Below are positions 59,961-64,000 of a DNA stretch of 64,000 bases, piece by piece; position 1 is the first letter of the stretch; every line of letters starts with the position of its first letter. The notes beneath the pieces are model-generated. The model saw only the letters and a list, made by a program, of their open reading frames with translations. It had not been told where the DNA came from and ran no database searches. This stretch comes from Terriglobales bacterium (GTDB lineage: Bacteria > Acidobacteriota > Terriglobia > Terriglobales > Acidobacteriaceae): the NCBI GenBank assembly GCA_016185365.1, contig JACPNP010000060.1, forward strand, positions 1 through 64,000. The letters run 5' to 3'. A program made the translations under genes and the position numbers.

Positions 59961-60761
59961 CTACTGCGCTATTTTTTTGTCGTCCTCCGGGATGACCACC
60001 GCGAAGCCGTGACTCCGCAAGATTCTCTTCGCCTCGATTGAATCCAGGAATCCAAGAAATCTCTTGGCGGCGTCTTTGTCCGTGGTCCGGTTCAAGATCA
60101 CCCCGCCCTGTTCGAGCGGAGGTTCCAAGAAATGCGGTAGCACACCCACAGTCGTCGAATCCCTCAATCCTGGCGCCATGGCCAGTGAATGGGACACGAT
60201 GCCCACGTCCGCGTTGCCGGATTCCACGAATTGCGTGGCCTGGGCCACGTTCTCGGCAAGCAGCAGCTTGTCTTTCACTTTCTCGTACAGTGGCGGGACT
60301 AGTACGTAACGGATCGCGGCACGGCCGTAGGGTGCGTGGGCCGGATTGGCGATGGCGATCTTTTTCACCCTCGCATCCAGGAAAATGGCGTTGCTCGCCA
60401 CTTCCTCCCGCGTGAATCCCAGGTCCCGGCGATAGAGCACCGCCAGGCTTCCTGCCGCATAACTCCGCAGCGTGCCCGATAGGGCCAGACCCGCCTCCTC
60501 CAGTTTTTTCGGGTACTCCATGTCCGCCGAGAGGAACACATCGAAGGGCGCGCCGTTCTGGATCTGCGCGAACAGGGTCCCGGAAGCGCCATACGTGATC
60601 GTGACTTTCGCCCCGGACGTCGTTTCAAATGCCTTCACGATCTCCGGCATCACGAAGCGCAGGTCGCTCGCTGCCGCGACGCGGACCTCCTGTGCATTGA
60701 CCGATCCCGCGGATAGTACGGCGCAAATCAGCGCCGCCAGGGTTCGACTAAGGCCGGACAA
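59961..60761 (-). CDS. modA: molybdate-binding periplasmic protein
   Basis: VRVAAASDLRFVMPEIVKAFETTSGAKVTITYGASGTLFAQIQNGAPFDVFLSADMEYPKKL. Confidence 0.93.
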   Translation of the reverse strand: MSGLSRTLAALICAVLSAGSVNAQEVRVAAASDLRFVMPEIVKAFETTSGAKVTITYGASGTLFAQIQNGAPFDVFLSADMEYPKKLEEAGLALSGTLRSYAAGSLAVLYRRDLGFTREEVASNAIFLDARVKKIAIANPAHAPYGRAAIRYVLVPPLYEKVKDKLLLAENVAQATQFVESGNADVGIVSHSLAMAPGLRDSTTVGVLPHFLEPPLEQGGVILNRTTDKDAAKRFLGFLDSIEAKRILRSHGFAVVIPEDDKKIAQ

Positions 60762-61158
60762 TCATCACCTCCGTGCTTTTGATCAGGGCCGCCGCCGTCT
60801 CTCCGACCTTCAGTCCCATCTCCCGGACGGCATCCGCGGTGATGATGCTGGTGATGACCTGACCGCCGATGGAGAGCTTCACCTGCGCCATCAGTCCGCT
60901 GACCTTCACCTCCGTCACCCGTCCCGTCAACTGGTTCCGGCCGCTCACCCGGCGATACCCCGAACGGCGCTCCCCAATGTCCCGGCTGCGCCCGGACCGG
61001 AGGTGCAGGAATTTGTCCAATTCGCTCTCCGGGATGCGGTGATGCCCGCCGGAGGTCTTCACCGACCGGATCTTGTGCTGGTAGATCCACTGCTTAACGG
61101 TGGGATAAGAGACGCCGAGCCGTCCCGCCACTTCTTTGGGCTTCAACAAGGTCGCCAT
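60748..61158 (-). CDS. HTH (MerR/excisionase-like) plus TOBE molybdate-responsive regulator
   Basis: LLKPKEVAGRLGVSYPTVKQWIYQHKIRSVKTSGGHHRIPESEL followed by NQLTGRVTEVKVSGLMAQVKLSIGGQVITSIITADAVREMGLKVGETAAALIKSTEVMIV. Confidence 0.88.
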   Translation of the reverse strand: MATLLKPKEVAGRLGVSYPTVKQWIYQHKIRSVKTSGGHHRIPESELDKFLHLRSGRSRDIGERRSGYRRVSGRNQLTGRVTEVKVSGLMAQVKLSIGGQVITSIITADAVREMGLKVGETAAALIKSTEVMIVRP

Positions 61159-61328
61159 AAGTATGCGATTCTATGCCAAGATAATCGATATGTATAGATG
61201 AAATAGTACGAATAATACAATCTCCCTGGCTCCCGCCGCTCGCTTATGGCAAAGGGCCCGCCCGCGCACCTTTTCTCCGGGAATGGTGTTTAGAATCAAT
61301 AGATAGAGATTCTCCCAACGGACGGACT

Positions 61329-62858
61329 GTGACGAACAAGAAGATTTGGACCCCCATCCTCGTCGTCGTATTGATCGCCGGCGCGTATTACTACATCAAG
61401 GCTGATGGCAAAGCCGCCGCTCCTTACTTCACCGCGACGGTCGAACGCGGGAATATTCGTTCCCAGGTGGAAGCCACTGGTACCATCAACGCGGTCACGA
61501 CCGTACAGGTCGGTTCGCAGGTCTCCGGCACCATCTCTCAGTTGAACGTGGACTTCAATTCCCGGGTCCGCAAGGACATGGTGGTGGCCCGCATCGACGA
61601 TTCCCTGTTCCAGGGCGCCCTCAATCAGGCCCGCGCCGACTTTGAGAATGCCAAGGCCAATCTCGCCGCCGCCAAGGCCAACCTTGAGCGGTCAAAAGCG
61701 GCCTCGGTCCAGACCAAAGCGGACTACGCCCGCACCGAACCGCTGGCCCGGGAGGGTGTGGTCAGCGCCCAGCAGCTCGATCTGGCCAAAGCCAATTGGG
61801 ACTCCGCTGTGGCCCAAGTCAATTCTTCCCAGGCGCAGGTGACGCAAGCCGATGCCCAGATGCAGCAGAAAGCCGCGGCCGTGCAGGTGGCCAAGATCAA
61901 TCTCGACCACACCGTGATCACCGCGCCCATCGACGGCACCGTGATCGCGCGCTCGGTCGATATCGGGCAGACCGTCGCCGCGTCCCTGCAGGCGCCCACG
62001 CTGTTCACCATCGCCCAGGACCTGACCAAGATGCTGGTCTACACCAAGACCGATGAGTCTGACATCGGCCGCATCCGGCCCGGCCAGCCGGTCATCTTCC
62101 GCGTGGATGCGTTCCCCAACGAGGCCTTCCGCGGCCGGGTGAAGGAAGTCCGCATGAACGCGACCGTCGTTCAGAACGTGGTCACCTACGACACCATCAT
62201 CGAATTCGATAATCCCGATCGCAAGCTCTTTCCCGGCATGACGGCTTACGTCACCATCCCCGTGGCCCGCGCCGATGACGTGCTCAAGGTCTCCAACGGC
62301 GCGCTCCGCTTCAAGCCTGACCTGAAACCGGCGGAGATCAAAGCGCTCTATGCCAAGTACAACATTCAGACCGGTGGACGTGGTGGCGATACGGAAGACG
62401 ACTCCGCCATGATCCGCCCCGCGTCCGCGCAAGCCGCCGCGGCTTCCCCAGCCGCGAAGGCCGGCGACCCGCAGCCAAAGTCCGGTGACGGCCGGGCCCA
62501 GGGTGATTCGTCGGGCCACAAGAAAGGGGATTGGCAGGGTCGCGGTCAGCGTGATGCCAACGGCATGAAGCCGGCGCAACCCGGCGACCAGCAGCACAAC
62601 GGCGCGTCCGGTACCCATGCGACCGCGCGCCAATCCGATGTCACCGAACCCACGCGCACCTACGTCGTCTGGAAGCTGCTTCCGGACAAGACATTGCAAC
62701 CTGTCAAGATCAAGACCGGCATCACCGACTTCACCTTTACTGCGCTCGTGGCCGGAGACCTGAAAGAAGGCGATCTGCTGATCACGGGTTCGCAGGGCGC
62801 GCGTCCTGCCGCCGGCGCATCACCTCTCGGTCAGGGCGGAGGTCAGCAGCGTCGCTAG
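61329..62858 (+). CDS. efflux RND/MacA-like periplasmic adaptor subunit
   Basis: VEATGTINAVTTVQVGSQVSGTISQLNVDFNSRVRKDMVVARID ... ITAPIDGTVIARSVDIGQTVAASLQAPTLFTIAQDL. Confidence 0.9.
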   Translation: MTNKKIWTPILVVVLIAGAYYYIKADGKAAAPYFTATVERGNIRSQVEATGTINAVTTVQVGSQVSGTISQLNVDFNSRVRKDMVVARIDDSLFQGALNQARADFENAKANLAAAKANLERSKAASVQTKADYARTEPLAREGVVSAQQLDLAKANWDSAVAQVNSSQAQVTQADAQMQQKAAAVQVAKINLDHTVITAPIDGTVIARSVDIGQTVAASLQAPTLFTIAQDLTKMLVYTKTDESDIGRIRPGQPVIFRVDAFPNEAFRGRVKEVRMNATVVQNVVTYDTIIEFDNPDRKLFPGMTAYVTIPVARADDVLKVSNGALRFKPDLKPAEIKALYAKYNIQTGGRGGDTEDDSAMIRPASAQAAAASPAAKAGDPQPKSGDGRAQGDSSGHKKGDWQGRGQRDANGMKPAQPGDQQHNGASGTHATARQSDVTEPTRTYVVWKLLPDKTLQPVKIKTGITDFTFTALVAGDLKEGDLLITGSQGARPAAGASPLGQGGGQQRR

Positions 62859-62860
62859 TC

Positions 62861-63655
62861 ATGACCACCGTGCCCCGATCCGTCCCGGAAACCGTCGCGG
62901 CAAAAGCCTCCGGCGCCGTCATCCGCGTCCAGGACCTGCATAAGTACTACGTGATGGGTGACAATCGCGTACACGCGCTGCGCGGCGTCACGCTGGAGAT
63001 CGCGCGCGGCGAATTCGTCGCCGTGATGGGCGCCAGCGGCAGCGGCAAATCCACCTTCATGAACATCCTGGGTTGCCTCGACAAGCCGACTTCCGGCCAC
63101 TATTACCTGGAAGGCACGGACGTGGCCCGGTTCACCAAGGGCGACCTGGCCAAGATCCGCAACCAACGCATCGGATTCGTCTTCCAGGGCTTCAACCTTC
63201 TGGCCCGCACCACGGCGCTCGAGAATACCGAGTTGCCAGCGCTCTATTCCCGCCTCCCGCGCGAGGAGCGGCACAAGCGCGCCATGGAAGCGCTGAACAT
63301 GGTGGGCCTCGCCGATCGCCACGATCACTATCCTTCCCAGCTCTCCGGCGGACAGCAACAGCGCGTGGCCATCGCCCGCGGGCTGGTCAATCAACCGTCG
63401 ATCCTGCTGGCCGACGAGCCCACCGGCAATCTCGACAGCCGCACCTCGGTCGAGATCATGGAGATCTTTCAGGACCTGAATAAGAACAACGGCCTCACCA
63501 TCATCATGGTGACGCATGAGATGGACATCGCCCAGTTCGCCAGGCGCCAGATCGTCTTCCGCGACGGCACCGTGCGCTCCGACCGCTACACCCCGCCCAA
63601 CGACTGCGTGGATGCGGCCTACGTGCTCAAGTCCATGCCCACGCTGGAGGACTGA
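62861..63655 (+). CDS. MacB-type ABC transporter ATP-binding protein
   Basis: VIRVQDLHKYYVMGDNRVHALRGVTLEIARGEFVAVMGASGSGKSTFMNILGCLDKPTSGHY; LSGGQQQRVAIARGLVNQPSILLADEPTGNLDS. Confidence 0.93.
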   Translation: MTTVPRSVPETVAAKASGAVIRVQDLHKYYVMGDNRVHALRGVTLEIARGEFVAVMGASGSGKSTFMNILGCLDKPTSGHYYLEGTDVARFTKGDLAKIRNQRIGFVFQGFNLLARTTALENTELPALYSRLPREERHKRAMEALNMVGLADRHDHYPSQLSGGQQQRVAIARGLVNQPSILLADEPTGNLDSRTSVEIMEIFQDLNKNNGLTIIMVTHEMDIAQFARRQIVFRDGTVRSDRYTPPNDCVDAAYVLKSMPTLED

Positions 63656-63656
63656 T

Positions 63657-64000
63657 ATGGACTTCCTCTCCACCATGCGGCTCGCTCTGCGCGCGTTGGC
63701 GCGCAACAAGATGCGCTCCGGCCTGACCATGCTGGGCATCATCATCGGCGTGGGCGCCGTGATCGCCATGGTCGGCATCGGCCAGGGCGCCGACCGCCAG
63801 ATCCAGGACCAGATCGCCGCCCTCGGTTCCAACATGCTCTTCGTCGGCTCCGGCTCGGTGAACCGTGGCGGCATGCGCATGGGTTCCGGCGCCACCAAGA
63901 CCCTGGTGCAGGACGACGCCGCCGCCATCCTGCGCGAGTGTCCGCAAGTGGCCGCCGGCTCCGCCGGGACCGTCACCGGCGCGCAAGTGGTCCATGAGAA
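63657..64000 (+). CDS. MacB-type ABC transporter permease, 3' truncated by window edge
   Basis: Hand translation MDFLSTMRLALRALARNKMRSGLTMLGIIIGVGAVIAMVGIGQGADRQIQDQIAALGSNMLFVGSGSVNRGGM; open to the window end. Confidence 0.88.
   Translation, partial: MDFLSTMRLALRALARNKMRSGLTMLGIIIGVGAVIAMVGIGQGADRQIQDQIAALGSNMLFVGSGSVNRGGMRMGSGATKTLVQDDAAAILRECPQVAAGSAGTVTGAQVVHE

Noticed and set aside
61160-61225. ModE-type palindrome upstream of the mod operon
   Set aside because: AT-rich, but half-site symmetry (TCGATATGTAT versus TCGTACTATTT) is too weak.

Overview
GC-rich bacterial chromosome segment. Gene content and style (HspR/DnaK cluster, VWFA-related secreted proteins, DUF4097 next to an ECF sigma factor, Omp85-SurA-TamB cluster) suggest Acidobacteriota; taxonomy is inferred. 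It is mostly housekeeping: outer-membrane assembly, heat-shock locus, lysine branch (asd-lysC-dapB-dapA), cell wall (murI, murB, amidase, split glmS), guaA, leuS, nfo, DAHP synthase, molybdate ABC operon and MacAB-type efflux at the right edge. No CRISPR, rRNA, tRNA, transposase or prophage was recognised. The unexplained structure lies between and inside ordinary genes: (1) degenerate tandem arrays of period 6, 7 or 8 nt in many spacers, nearly all with the same polarity on the + strand; (2) several dispersed palindromic repeat families, also all in one orientation, including a copy inserted in frame in murB and a compensatory base change supporting its hairpin; (3) several genes with apparent internal deletions, replacements or frame breaks (glmS, AI-2E transporter, DUF1015, sulfatase, pcm/BON, possibly a sigma/anti-sigma fusion). 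Also noted: a near-ideal sigma70 promoter overlapped by an HspR HAIR-like operator upstream of dnaK, and a DUF1272 small gene absent from the ORF track. All family calls are from reading translations; no database search was run.
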